Source: Streptomonospora salina
GTDB taxonomy: Bacteria; Actinomycetota; Actinomycetes; Streptosporangiales; Streptosporangiaceae
Length of the DNA stretch: 64,000 bases
Assembly (NCBI RefSeq): GCF_014204715.1
Contig: NZ_JACHLY010000001.1
Location: 4,672,501-4,736,500 of the forward strand
Direction of reading: 5' to 3'
How positions within the stretch are numbered: the first letter of the stretch is position 1; every line of letters starts with the position of its first letter. The notes beneath the pieces are model-generated. The model was not told the DNA's origin. It saw nothing but the letters and a program-made list of their open reading frames with translations, and ran no database searches. This document shows, one piece after another, positions 17,962 through 26,448 of the stretch. Both the position numbers and the translations under genes were made by a program.

Positions 17962-18320
17962 GGAGACCCTCCCGGAAACGCGGCGCTCACCGGCGACGAT
18001 GACACGGAGCGGCAGTCGTTTCACGGACCGTCGGAGGCGTGTCCAAAAAGTTATCGCAGCAATTTCGGTGGACCGATACCCGGGGTGAACACGGCGCAGG
18101 TGGGCCGGGTCGGGCCAGGTAAGCGGGTTTTCGCAGGTACTCCGGCGCCTCCGGGTGAGGTGCGCCGCCGCTCAGGCGGGGTGTGGCATCTGAGTGGATT
18201 GGTACGCTATCAACCTCACGTGCGCTGTTTTTTGGTTTATGGTGCACAACGCCTCTTCATTCCCCCTGAGGGCGCGTCCGGGTGCGGATCCCCACTCTAT
18301 TCCGCGCCGACCGATCCGCG
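17962..18320. other. Divergent intergenic region upstream of the conservon
   Basis: About 360 bases without a supported gene, holding the promoters of the minus-strand peptidase and the plus-strand conservon. I looked for the ydaO/c-di-AMP riboswitch often found before wall-hydrolase genes and did not recognise its conserved blocks. Confidence 0.4.
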
Positions 18321-18344
18321 CGGCAGGCCCGATCGGGCCTGCCG
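18321..18344. promoter_or_regulatory. Perfect 24-base palindrome upstream of cvnA
   Basis: CGGCAGGCCCGA is followed immediately by its exact complement. It lies about 100 bases before cvnA. With no spacer it is a better candidate for a protein-binding site than for a hairpin, but a terminator-like stem cannot be excluded. Confidence 0.4.
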
Positions 18345-18446
18345 GAACCACTCAGGCTCCATCGGACGCATTCGGACCCGGTATCGCTCGCAGGGAATCA
18401 GGAATCCGGCGGTTGAGGCGGTGAACACGAAAGGTTGCGAGGGTCC

Positions 18447-21400
18447 GTGTCGACACGAGCGACAGATGACGGAGGCGGCGCCGCTCGGGGCGAACCGCAG
18501 GCCGGCCGCGCGGCCGTGCCGGCGGAGGGCAGGCGGCGCTGGTGGGCACCGCGCGAATGGCGCGTGCGCCCCCGGTTGATCGCGCTCATCGTGATCCCGA
18601 CTGCGGTCGCCCTCGTGCTGGGCGGGCTGCGGATTTCGGAGAGCGCCGTCAACACGGTCACCCACGACCGGATCGAGGAGGCCGCGGCGCTGGGCGAAGC
18701 CGTCGTGGGCCTGTCGACCGAACTGGGCCGCGAGCGCCTGATGGCCGCCGCGTTCATCGCCGACGACCCCAACTACGAGCAGCGCTCCGAGGAGTCGCTG
18801 ACGGCGTACCAGGACCAGGTGAAGGAGACCCGCCAGGCCGAGCAGCGGGTGAAGAGCCTCATCGACGGCCTGGGCGCTCCCGGAACCCCGCTGATGGCGA
18901 CCCGCCTGCAGCGGATGCAGGGCAGCATGGGCAACCTCGACCGTGTGCGCGACGAGGTCGAGAACACCCGCCTGACCGTCCTTCCGATGGTCACCAAGTA
19001 CACCCAGGTGCTGGACTCGCTCGCCGACTTCAACCAGACCATCGCCGAGAGCACGAGCGACACCGAGCTGCGTGAGAGCGTCCGGTCGCTGACCGCTGTG
19101 GCCAATGCGCGCGCTGAGCTGTCCTACGAGGGCGCGCTGATGGTGCACTCGCTGCTGCGCGGGTCCATGTCCGAGGGCATCCGCTCCGAGATCGAAGACA
19201 GCCGGGCCACGTTCGAGAACGAGCGCGACAACTTCCGCAACAGCGCCACGACCGACCAGCGCCAGATGTACGAGGAGACCTTCGTCGGCGCGGAGGTCAG
19301 CCAGATGTCCACCACCCGGCTGCGCATCGTCATGCGCGCCCGGGACGGCCAGGACCTGTCCGGCCTGACCCCCGGCGACACTCCGGACGCCTACCAGGAG
19401 GTCGTCGGCGACGTCCTCGACCGGATGAACGAGATCGAGTCGAACCTCGCCTCCTCGGTGCGGTCCCAGGCCGACTCGCTGCGTACGGCCGAACTGAACC
19501 GGGCCATCGTCGAATCGGTGCTGGTCCTGGCCGTACTCGTCTCCGTGTTCGCCCTGACCTCGCTGGTGGTGCGCTCCCTGGTGCGGCCGCTGCGCGCACT
19601 GCGCGAAGGCGCACTGCGCATCGCCGAGGACGACCTGCCCGGTGCGATCTCGCGCATGCAGGAGTCCAGCGCCTCCGGCGAGGTCGAGGTCAGCCCGATC
19701 GAGGTCAGATCCCGCGACGAGATCGGCGAGGTCGCCCGCTCCTTCGACGAGGTCCACCGCGTGGCGCTGCACCTGGCCTCCGACGAGGCGGCCCTGCGCA
19801 GCAACGTCAACGCGATGTTCGTCAACCTCTCCCGGCGGAGCCAGACCCTGGTGGAACGCCAGCTGCGGCTGATCGACGGTCTGGAACAGGGCGAGCAGGA
19901 CGACGAGCGCCTGGGCGACCTGTTCCAGCTGGACCACCTGGCCACCCGTATGCGCCGCAACAACGAGAACCTGCTGGTCCTGTCCGGCCAGGACAACACC
20001 CGCAAGTGGGCCCAGCCGGTTCCGCTGGTCGACGTGCTGCGCGGCGCGGTCTCCGAGGTCGAGGAGTACGAGCGCATCAACGTGCGCGCCCCCTCGCACA
20101 TCTCGGTGCTCGGCCGCCCCGTCAACGACGTCATCCACCTGGTGGCCGAGCTGGTCGAGAACGCCACCTCCTTCTCCTCGCACGATTCCCCGGTTGCGGT
20201 CAACGCCCAGGTCATGGAGGACGGCGGCGTTCGGGTGGACGTCACCGACAGCGGGATCGGCATGCCGCCCGACGAGATCCGGGCCGTCAACGCGCGGCTG
20301 GCCGAACCCCCGGTCATCGACGTCGGGGTCTCGCGCCGCATGGGCCTGTTCGTGGTCAGCCGGCTGGCCGCCCGGCACGGTATCGGGGTCCAGCTGTACG
20401 AGGCGCACAACGGCGGCATCACCGCGTGCGCGATCCTGCCGCCCGATCTCCTGATCACGCCGGTGGAGCCGCAGGCCGCCCTGGACTCCCCGAGTACCCC
20501 CGGCACGCCCGACACCTACGCCGAAGCCGCTGCGGCGTTCGCGGCGAACCCCGCACCGCCCGAGCCGTCGATCTGGGGTGAGCAGCGCGGATCGGCCGAG
20601 CCCCAGCTGCCCAAGCGCGAACCGGGCATCAACCGCGCCGACGGCGCCGGCGACGAGCACCCGCCCAGTGGCGAGGACCTGTGGCAGGGCAGCGGATGGA
20701 ACCTTCCGCCCGAGCAGCCGGAGCAGACCCGGCCTCCGGAACCGCCCGCCGCCCCGCGGCAGCAGCCGCAGCCGTCGTGGGGCGAGCCTCCGCAGCAGCC
20801 GCCGGAGCCCCCTCAGGCGCCGCAGCCCCCGGAGCCGTCATGGGCCGAGCCGCCCCAGGCGCCGCAGCCTCCTGAGCCCCCGCGGGCCGAGCCGCCGCAG
20901 GCGCCGCAGCCTCCTGAGCCCCCGCGGGCCGAGCCGCCCCAGCCTGCCCAGCAGCAGTCCGGCGCACCGCAGTGGGACGCCTGGGACACCCGGCGCTGGC
21001 GCGAGCAGCGGCCGAGCCGGCAGCACAACGACGAAACGCCCACCCAGTCCTTCGCCCAAGCGGCCGAAGCGGCGAACCCCTGGGCGTCGCAGCCGGACCC
21101 GGCTGAGAACGGCCGGGTCGACGGAGCCGACGGGCAGTCCCGGCAATCGGGGCGTCCGGACGACTCCCGCCCCCAGCCCGCCTCTGCCGAGGCGGGCCGC
21201 CAGGAGTGGCACGAGCCCGAGAACCGCGAGGGATACGGCTCCGCCGCCTACCTCTCGCGGCGCTACGGCGGGGGAGCCGGACAGGACACCGTCGTTCCGC
21301 CCTCGCCCGAGGGCGGATCGGATTCCCTGCCGATCTTCGACGCCATCGAGTCCAACTGGTTCCGCCGCCGCAGCGGCGGACCCGCGACCGAGCCCGAGAC

Positions 21401-21908
21401 CGGGCCGCTGCCGCGCTTCGACGCCGATCCGGCAGCCGCTGCCGAGGAAGCCCCCGACCGGCCCCAGCAGCCCCAGGAGGGCTCCCCGGCCGGCCGCACC
21501 TCGCGGTACGGTGCCGATACGGCAGGCGCCAACGGCTCCTCGGGGCGACAGGGTGATCAGTACATGCAGCAGGACGAGGGCGCACCGGGCGCTCATCAGC
21601 CTCACGAAAGCCCCGCCTCCGCTGCTCAGCAGCCCCACGGCACCGAGGACGACTGGAGGTCGGAGGCCGACCGCGGATGGGAGGCGGCGCGCACCGCCGC
21701 CGACCCCATGGCCGGCGGACTGACGACCTCGGGCTTGCCACGACGCGTTCCCAAGGCGAACCTTGTTCCCGGAACGGCCCCCGAGCCGGACAATGTCAAG
21801 CAGGTCCCGGCACGCTCCGCCGACCGGGTGCGCAACCGCTTCTCGGGCTTCCAGCGCGGGGTTCGGGAGGGCCGCAACCAGATCGGCGGAAACGACGAGG
21901 AGAACTAG
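18447..21908 (+). CDS. cvnA: Conservon sensor ATPase with NIT domain, CvnA
   Basis: About 1153 residues. Order: basic head; membrane helix 1 near 43-63 (IALIVIPTAVALVLGGL); extracellular nitrate/nitrite-sensing-type helical domain to about 350; helix 2 near 355-375; HAMP; then an ATPase domain with N-box LVAELVENAT near 566-575, DSGIGMPPDEI near 600 and GLFVVSRLAARHG near 632. There is no obvious phospho-acceptor His box, as in other CvnA proteins. The last 460 residues are disordered, Pro/Gln/Glu-rich, with a 14-residue tandem repeat. The start is uncertain: GTG 18447 follows GAGGG closely, while TTG 18435 is also possible. With CvnB, CvnC and CvnD it forms a membrane complex that resembles eukaryotic G-protein signalling. 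Confidence 0.88.
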   Translation: MSTRATDDGGGAARGEPQAGRAAVPAEGRRRWWAPREWRVRPRLIALIVIPTAVALVLGGLRISESAVNTVTHDRIEEAAALGEAVVGLSTELGRERLMAAAFIADDPNYEQRSEESLTAYQDQVKETRQAEQRVKSLIDGLGAPGTPLMATRLQRMQGSMGNLDRVRDEVENTRLTVLPMVTKYTQVLDSLADFNQTIAESTSDTELRESVRSLTAVANARAELSYEGALMVHSLLRGSMSEGIRSEIEDSRATFENERDNFRNSATTDQRQMYEETFVGAEVSQMSTTRLRIVMRARDGQDLSGLTPGDTPDAYQEVVGDVLDRMNEIESNLASSVRSQADSLRTAELNRAIVESVLVLAVLVSVFALTSLVVRSLVRPLRALREGALRIAEDDLPGAISRMQESSASGEVEVSPIEVRSRDEIGEVARSFDEVHRVALHLASDEAALRSNVNAMFVNLSRRSQTLVERQLRLIDGLEQGEQDDERLGDLFQLDHLATRMRRNNENLLVLSGQDNTRKWAQPVPLVDVLRGAVSEVEEYERINVRAPSHISVLGRPVNDVIHLVAELVENATSFSSHDSPVAVNAQVMEDGGVRVDVTDSGIGMPPDEIRAVNARLAEPPVIDVGVSRRMGLFVVSRLAARHGIGVQLYEAHNGGITACAILPPDLLITPVEPQAALDSPSTPGTPDTYAEAAAAFAANPAPPEPSIWGEQRGSAEPQLPKREPGINRADGAGDEHPPSGEDLWQGSGWNLPPEQPEQTRPPEPPAAPRQQPQPSWGEPPQQPPEPPQAPQPPEPSWAEPPQAPQPPEPPRAEPPQAPQPPEPPRAEPPQPAQQQSGAPQWDAWDTRRWREQRPSRQHNDETPTQSFAQAAEAANPWASQPDPAENGRVDGADGQSRQSGRPDDSRPQPASAEAGRQEWHEPENREGYGSAAYLSRRYGGGAGQDTVVPPSPEGGSDSLPIFDAIESNWFRRRSGGPATEPETGPLPRFDADPAAAAEEAPDRPQQPQEGSPAGRTSRYGADTAGANGSSGRQGDQYMQQDEGAPGAHQPHESPASAAQQPHGTEDDWRSEADRGWEAARTAADPMAGGLTTSGLPRRVPKANLVPGTAPEPDNVKQVPARSADRVRNRFSGFQRGVREGRNQIGGNDEEN
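20802..20942 (+). repeat. 42-base tandem repeat coding for Pro-rich 14-mers
   Basis: Two complete units at 20844-20885 and 20886-20927 each encode AEPPQAPQPPEPPR. A diverged unit precedes them (ending EPSW) and a partial one follows. They lie in the disordered tail of CvnA, and unit number could vary between strains. Confidence 0.8.
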
Positions 21909-22128
21909 TGCTGTACGCGGGCACGGTCAGGCGCGTTCCGACCCGCTGCGGAGAACCACCGGGTCGGAGTCCCGACATATCACGGAACGGCGATGGATTA
22001 GTATCATCGGCACCTCTCGTGATGATCAGCAGCAAGCAACCGATTAAGGTCTCTACGGGAGCCTATTCGGCCGACGCTAGGCCCGCGGGCCGCGGTCGAT
22101 CCCCCGGCCGATACGGACAGGAGAGCAG

Positions 22129-22530
22129 ATGAATCAACCGGTGAACGAGCTCAACTGGCTGATCACTGACTTTGCGAATCGTGTGCCGGACGTCGCGCAC
22201 GCGATCGTCGTCTCGTCGGACGGGCTCCCACTCGCCTCTTCCACCGGTTTCCCCGCGGACCGGGCCGACCAGTTGGCCGCCATCGCCTCAGGGCTGTCCA
22301 GCCTGACCCAGGGTGCGTCCCGGGTCTTCGAGGGCGGTGCCGTTTCGCAGACCGTCGTGGAGATGGAGCGGGGGCTGCTGCTGATCATGTCGATCAGCGA
22401 CGGCTCCTGCCTGGCCGTGCTCGCGGCCGCCGAGTGCGACCTCGGACTGGTCGCCTACGAGATGACTCTGCTCGTCGAGCGGGCGGGGCGTGCGCTGACT
22501 CCGGCGGCGCGTACCTCGGGAATCCACTGA
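22129..22530 (+). CDS. cvnB: Roadblock/LC7 domain protein, CvnB
   Basis: 133 residues, a single roadblock/LC7 domain (LNWLITDFANRVPDVAHAIVV, then DGLPLASSTGFP). These small proteins regulate small GTPases; here the partner is the CvnD GTPase encoded two genes downstream. The ATG follows CAGGAGA by 4-5 bases. The 220-base gap from cvnA contains no gene and may carry an internal promoter. The length is normal for CvnB. Confidence 0.92.
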   Translation: MNQPVNELNWLITDFANRVPDVAHAIVVSSDGLPLASSTGFPADRADQLAAIASGLSSLTQGASRVFEGGAVSQTVVEMERGLLLIMSISDGSCLAVLAAAECDLGLVAYEMTLLVERAGRALTPAARTSGIH

Positions 22531-22553
22531 ACCACCACCGACAGGAGGAAGTG

Positions 22554-23042
22554 GTGGCACCTCACAGTCGAGATGCCGGGAACGCTTCGTGGTTCGGACA
22601 GCAGCCCGGCGGCGAATCCAGGCCGCCGGCGGCGAGCCCGGGCGGCGCGGATGTTCCACGACCAACCCAGAACAACGCCGACCAGCAGGCGGCGGCCAAC
22701 AGTTCCCCCAGTTCACTGGTTCGCCCCTACGCTGTAACCAAGGGACGTACCAAGCCCAAGTCCCAGCTGCCGCTGGAGACACTGATCTCCTCGACGGAGA
22801 CGGCGCGTGCCGAACAGGGGACCCTCACCCCCGAGTGCCAGGCCATCAGTGACCTGTGCCGTGACTGGCGCTCCGTGGCCGAGGTCTCGGCTCTGCTGCG
22901 CCTGCCGCTCGGTGTGGCGCAGGTCCTCGTCGCGGACATGTCCGAACAGGGACTGCTGCAGATCATGTCGTCGATCAACACCGACAGTCGGCCCAACGCC
23001 AACCTTCTTGAAAGGGTGCTCAGTGGACTTCGCAAGCTCTAG
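22554..23042 (+). CDS. cvnC: DUF742 protein, CvnC
   Basis: 162 residues from GTG 22554, placed 5 bases after AGGAGG (the adjacent in-frame GTG at 22551 is too close). The first 60 residues are polar and probably disordered. From LVRPYAVTKGRTKP onward the sequence matches DUF742, which contains a winged-helix-like part (CQAISDLCRDWRSVAEVSAL, LPLGVAQVLVADM). CvnC proteins link the sensor and GTPase components of conservons; no enzyme activity is known. Its end overlaps the cvnD start by 20 bases. Confidence 0.92.
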   Translation: MAPHSRDAGNASWFGQQPGGESRPPAASPGGADVPRPTQNNADQQAAANSSPSSLVRPYAVTKGRTKPKSQLPLETLISSTETARAEQGTLTPECQAISDLCRDWRSVAEVSALLRLPLGVAQVLVADMSEQGLLQIMSSINTDSRPNANLLERVLSGLRKL

Positions 23043-23667
23043 CGCGGCCGACGAGGGCGGTGCTGCGGCGAGTGCGATGACGTCGGTCAAGATCGTCGTC
23101 GCCGGAGGCTTCGGTGTAGGCAAAACGACGTTCGTCGGCTCCGTCTCCGAGATCGTGCCGCTGACCACCGAGGCCGTCATGACCAGCGCCAGCGTGGGGG
23201 TCGACGACCTCGCCAAGACGCCGGACAAGCAAAGCACCACGGTGGCCATGGACTTCGGCCGGGTCTCCCTCGATTCCGACCTCATCCTCTACCTGTTCGG
23301 CACCCCGGGCCAGCACCGCTTCTGGTTCATGTGGGACGACCTGGTCAAGGGTGCGATCGGCGCCGTGGTCCTGGTCGACACCCGCCGCCTCGCCGACTGC
23401 TTCCCCGCCATCGACTATTTCGAAGAGGCCCGGCTGCCCTTCGTCGTCGCGGTCAACGGGTTCGACGGCTACTACCCCCACGCCGCCCAAGAGGTGCGCG
23501 ATGCGCTCACGCTCAGCCCGGAGATCCCCATCGTCCAGGTGGACGCGCGCGATCGCTCCTCCACCAAGTCGACGCTGATCACCCTGGTGGAGCATGCCAT
23601 AACGGTAGGCGACCCCGGAGGCGCCGGCCAGCCCACCTCGACCGGCGGGCAGGGCTCCTGGCGGTAG
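23023..23667 (+). CDS. cvnD: Conservon small GTPase, CvnD
   Basis: 214 residues from GTG 23023, with AAAGGG about 7 bases upstream; this start overlaps cvnC. P-loop GGFGVGKTTFVGS lies near residues 27-39. The G3 region reads LFGTPGQHRFWF, close to the DxxGQ of small GTPases. The position of the NKxD base-recognition motif reads NGFD, a departure shared by many CvnD-type ATP/GTP-binding proteins. It acts as the switch of the conservon complex with CvnA-C. It is the last gene of the operon and is followed 3 bases later by a strong hairpin. Confidence 0.92.
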   Translation: MDFASSSAADEGGAAASAMTSVKIVVAGGFGVGKTTFVGSVSEIVPLTTEAVMTSASVGVDDLAKTPDKQSTTVAMDFGRVSLDSDLILYLFGTPGQHRFWFMWDDLVKGAIGAVVLVDTRRLADCFPAIDYFEEARLPFVVAVNGFDGYYPHAAQEVRDALTLSPEIPIVQVDARDRSSTKSTLITLVEHAITVGDPGGAGQPTSTGGQGSWR

Positions 23668-23669
23668 TG

Positions 23670-23709
23670 CGCCCCCGGCCGCCCGCGGGATCGGACGCGG
23701 CCGGGGGCG
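23670..23709. terminator. Bidirectional terminator between cvnD and the cyclase gene
   Basis: CGCCCCCGGCCGC and its exact complement form a 13-bp stem with a 14-base loop, between two convergent genes. There is no U-tract. Confidence 0.75.
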
Positions 23710-23756
23710 GCACGATCCGCGGGCGCGCCCCGTGAGCGGGCGGGTCGTACCGGCGC

Positions 23757-24422
23757 TCAGCCCAGTCGGGCGGCCACGGCGCGTACCGGTGCTCCGTCCC
23801 CGCCGGCCAGCCGGATCGGCAGGGCGATGAACAGCGGATCGGCGAAGTCGATGCCGTCCAGACCGCACAGGTTCTCCAGGATCGTGCCGCCCGCACCGAG
23901 CAGGATCGTGTGCGCATCCCAGTCTCCCTCGGGATGCGGGCCGTGCGGCGTGGAGTCCGGGCTGGGCGCGTCCACGCCCACGCAGCGCACCCCCGCGTCG
24001 GCGAGCAGCCGTGCGGCGCTCGCGTCCAAGTAGGGGTGGTCGAAGTAGCGCTGCGTTCCGTAGTGCTCATCCCACCCGGTGCGGACGAGCACCGCCGCCC
24101 CCGGCGCGAAGCGGTCCGCCCACGGCCCGATGTCCTCCGCCGTGATGGCCGAGCGGTCCGGGCGCCCGGTGGCCTCCACCACCACCGCAGGACCCGTGAA
24201 CCGCTCCAGCGGAAGCTCCTCCAGGCCCGGCCCGTCGTCGGAGACGTGGTAGGGAGCGTCGGCGTGGGTGCCGCTGTGCGAACTCATGTGGACCGCGGTG
24301 GAGTTGAAACCGTTCTCGGCCACCGTGGACGAACGCTCCAGGCGCGGCTGCATGTCTCCGGGGAAGGCCTGCGTCTGCGGGCCGACGGGGCGGCTGAGGT
24401 CGACGATGCGGGTGAACTGCAC
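23757..24422 (-). CDS. Cyclase / kynurenine formamidase-like metal hydrolase
   Basis: 221 residues from GTG 24422, with AGGA about 7 bases upstream. The sequence opens IVDLSRPVGPQTQAFPGD and carries HSGTHADAPYH near residues 46-56. This is the HxGTHxDxPxH metal-binding signature of the cyclase family that includes bacterial arylformamidase (KynB) and isatin hydrolase. The region around GVDAPSPD, with the later HTILL, fits the second metal-site segment. Length is typical. With no tryptophan-degradation genes nearby the substrate is unknown. It is divergent from the DUF885 gene with a 110-base shared promoter region. Confidence 0.8.
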   Translation of the reverse strand: MQFTRIVDLSRPVGPQTQAFPGDMQPRLERSSTVAENGFNSTAVHMSSHSGTHADAPYHVSDDGPGLEELPLERFTGPAVVVEATGRPDRSAITAEDIGPWADRFAPGAAVLVRTGWDEHYGTQRYFDHPYLDASAARLLADAGVRCVGVDAPSPDSTPHGPHPEGDWDAHTILLGAGGTILENLCGLDGIDFADPLFIALPIRLAGGDGAPVRAVAARLG

Positions 24423-24532
24423 GGGATTCCTCCACTCGGTTCCGGGCGCGGCGCCGGCGGGCGGGGCCCGGCTGCGCCGCAGGCGCCCACACAGGGTGCG
24501 TCGCGCGCGGTGACGAGGCAAGATAGCAGGCG

Positions 24533-26233
24533 ATGACTTCCGAGCCTTCCCGCGACCAGCCCGACCCCGGCGCCAACGCGATGACGGACCGCTTCCGGTC
24601 CGTGGGCGAACGCGTCCTCGACGCCCTCCTCGAAGACGCCCCGGAATGGGCCGACGACCTCGGTGACCACCGCTTCGCCGATCGGCTCACCGACCACTCC
24701 GCCGACGCCGACGCCGCCCGCGCCGGAGTGCTCACCGACGCCCTGGGCGCCCTCGACGAGATCGACGACCTGCTGCTGCCCCCGGACGACCGGGTCGACC
24801 TGGAGATGCTGCGCAACCGCGTCTCGGCCGACCTGTGGCAGCTCACCGAGTTGCGTCCGCAGACCTGGGACCCGCTGGTGCACCTGCCCGGCGACGCGCT
24901 CTACGGCCTCGTCACCGGAACGGACCTGCCGGCCGAGGAACGCCTGAGCGCCGCGGTCCGGCGCTGCGCCGCCGTCCCCGAATTCCTGGCCACCGCGCGT
25001 GACCGCCTCGAAACCGGCCCCGGCATGCCGCGCGTGCACGCAGAGGCCGCGATCGCCCGCGCCGAGGGCGTCCTCGGTCTGCTCGGCGGCGGGATCGACG
25101 GCCTCATCGAGCAGGCGCCCTCCCTGCGCGCCGACGCCGGCCGCGCCCGCGAGTCCGCCGCCGACGCGCTGCGCGAGCACGTCTCCTGGCTGCGATCGCG
25201 GGTCGGCACCGCCGACGGCGACCCCCGCCTGGGAGCGCGCGACCACGCCGCCCGGCTGTGGTACACGCTGGACTCCGAGTTGTCCCAGGACGCCCTGCTG
25301 ACCCGCGCCGAAAGCGACCTCCTGGCCACCGAGGAGGCCATCGCAGAAGCGGCCTCCGACTTCGCCGGCGCACCGCCGCGCCCCGGCCAGGTGCGCGAAG
25401 TGCTCGACCGGATCGCGGCCGAGGCCGCGGTCTCCGAAGACGCGGTGCGGCCCGTCTGCGAACAGGCCCTGGAGCATCTCGCCGGCCGCGTCGGCGAGCT
25501 CGGCTTCGCGACGCCGCCCGACCCCCCGGCGCGCGTCGTCTCCGTGCCGGAGTCGCACCGCGGCACGGCGGTGGCCTACTGCGACCCTCCCGGCCCCCTC
25601 TCGCCGCGGCCCGAGCGGCCCGCCCGCATCGCCGTCGCTCCGCCGCCGGCCGAGTGGCCCGCCGAGCGCCGCGCCTCCTTCTACCGCGAGTACAACGCCG
25701 ACATGCTGCGCGAGCTGATGGCGCACGAGGGCGTGCCCGGCCACGCGCTGCAACTGGCCCGCGCCGCGGGCTACAACGGGGCCACCCGGCTGCGCCGGGC
25801 CCTGCACAGCGGGACCTTCGTCGAGGGGTGGGCGGTGTACGCGGAGGAGGCGCTGCAGGAGGCGGGGTGGAGCGAGGACCCCGACCGGAACCGGCGGCTG
25901 CGCATCGTCCAACTCAAGACCCGGCTGCGCATGATCATCAACGCCGTCCTCGACGTGCGCGTCCACGCCCACGGCATGACCGAGTCCGAGGCCATGTCCC
26001 TGCTGGTCGAGCGCGGACACCAGGAGGAGGGCGAGGCCGCCGGCAAGTGGCGGCGCGCCCGGCTCGGCAGCGCCCAACTGTCCACCTACTACGTCGGCTA
26101 CCAGGAGGTCTCCGCGATCGTGCGCGACCTGGCCGCCGCGCGGCCCGGAGCCTCCCGCCGCGAGCTGCACGACAGCGTCCTGGACCACGGCTCCCCGGCC
26201 CCGCGCCACTTGCGCACCCTGCTGCACGTGTGA
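24533..26233 (+). CDS. DUF885 family putative metallopeptidase
   Basis: 566 residues, soluble, no signal peptide. The key motif is HEGVPGHALQ, with His398, Glu399 and His404. This is a variant zinc site (HExxxGH spacing) characteristic of DUF885. It is followed by the conserved EGWAVYAEEALQEAGW near 430 and an Arg-rich helical C-terminal part. The fold resembles gluzincin peptidases, and a carboxypeptidase-type role is plausible, but no substrate is established. No clear Shine-Dalgarno precedes ATG 24533; a second in-frame ATG 16 codons later is an alternative. The gene ends about 70 bases before the IscB-type element. Confidence 0.82.
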   Translation: MTSEPSRDQPDPGANAMTDRFRSVGERVLDALLEDAPEWADDLGDHRFADRLTDHSADADAARAGVLTDALGALDEIDDLLLPPDDRVDLEMLRNRVSADLWQLTELRPQTWDPLVHLPGDALYGLVTGTDLPAEERLSAAVRRCAAVPEFLATARDRLETGPGMPRVHAEAAIARAEGVLGLLGGGIDGLIEQAPSLRADAGRARESAADALREHVSWLRSRVGTADGDPRLGARDHAARLWYTLDSELSQDALLTRAESDLLATEEAIAEAASDFAGAPPRPGQVREVLDRIAAEAAVSEDAVRPVCEQALEHLAGRVGELGFATPPDPPARVVSVPESHRGTAVAYCDPPGPLSPRPERPARIAVAPPPAEWPAERRASFYREYNADMLRELMAHEGVPGHALQLARAAGYNGATRLRRALHSGTFVEGWAVYAEEALQEAGWSEDPDRNRRLRIVQLKTRLRMIINAVLDVRVHAHGMTESEAMSLLVERGHQEEGEAAGKWRRARLGSAQLSTYYVGYQEVSAIVRDLAAARPGASRRELHDSVLDHGSPAPRHLRTLLHV

Positions 26234-26307
26234 ACGGCCCGATCCGGCCGCCGGAGACCCGCGGATTCCCGAGAGCGCACGCGGCACCATGGCCTAGACT
26301 CCTGACG

Positions 26308-26448
26308 GCCTGAAATCCCCTGATCCCTGACAACCGGAGCTGACGTCCCCGCTGTAACGGGTTCTCCCGCCTGATGGCAGGGGCTTTCACCCTCGGGTGA
26401 GGCCCGCCGTTGCCAGCACTAGCCAACACCACAAGGGAGGTGACCACG
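26308..26448 (+). ncRNA. Omega-RNA (HEARO-like) leader upstream of iscB
   Basis: IscB proteins are guided by an RNA encoded just upstream of their gene. Here the 140 bases before the start fold into local stems. GGAG 26336-26339 pairs with CTCC 26364-26367, enclosing CCCG 26348-26351 with CGGG 26358-26361. CCTG 26370-26373 pairs with CAGG 26378-26381. TCACC 26387-26391 pairs with GGTGA 26396-26400 around loop CTCG, extended by GGGC and GCCC (to 26405). The guide would be the bases just 5' of the scaffold. The boundaries and the family match are from memory and need a covariance search. Confidence 0.5.

Noticed and set aside
17962-18446. Possible ydaO/c-di-AMP riboswitch before the M15 peptidase gene
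   Set aside because: Such riboswitches often precede wall-hydrolase genes, but I could not find the conserved GA-rich and pseudoknot blocks on the minus strand.
26410-26448. Upstream ATG for the truncated iscB
   Set aside because: It falls in the structured leader without a ribosome binding site, whereas TTG 26449 follows GGGAGGTGA at proper spacing.
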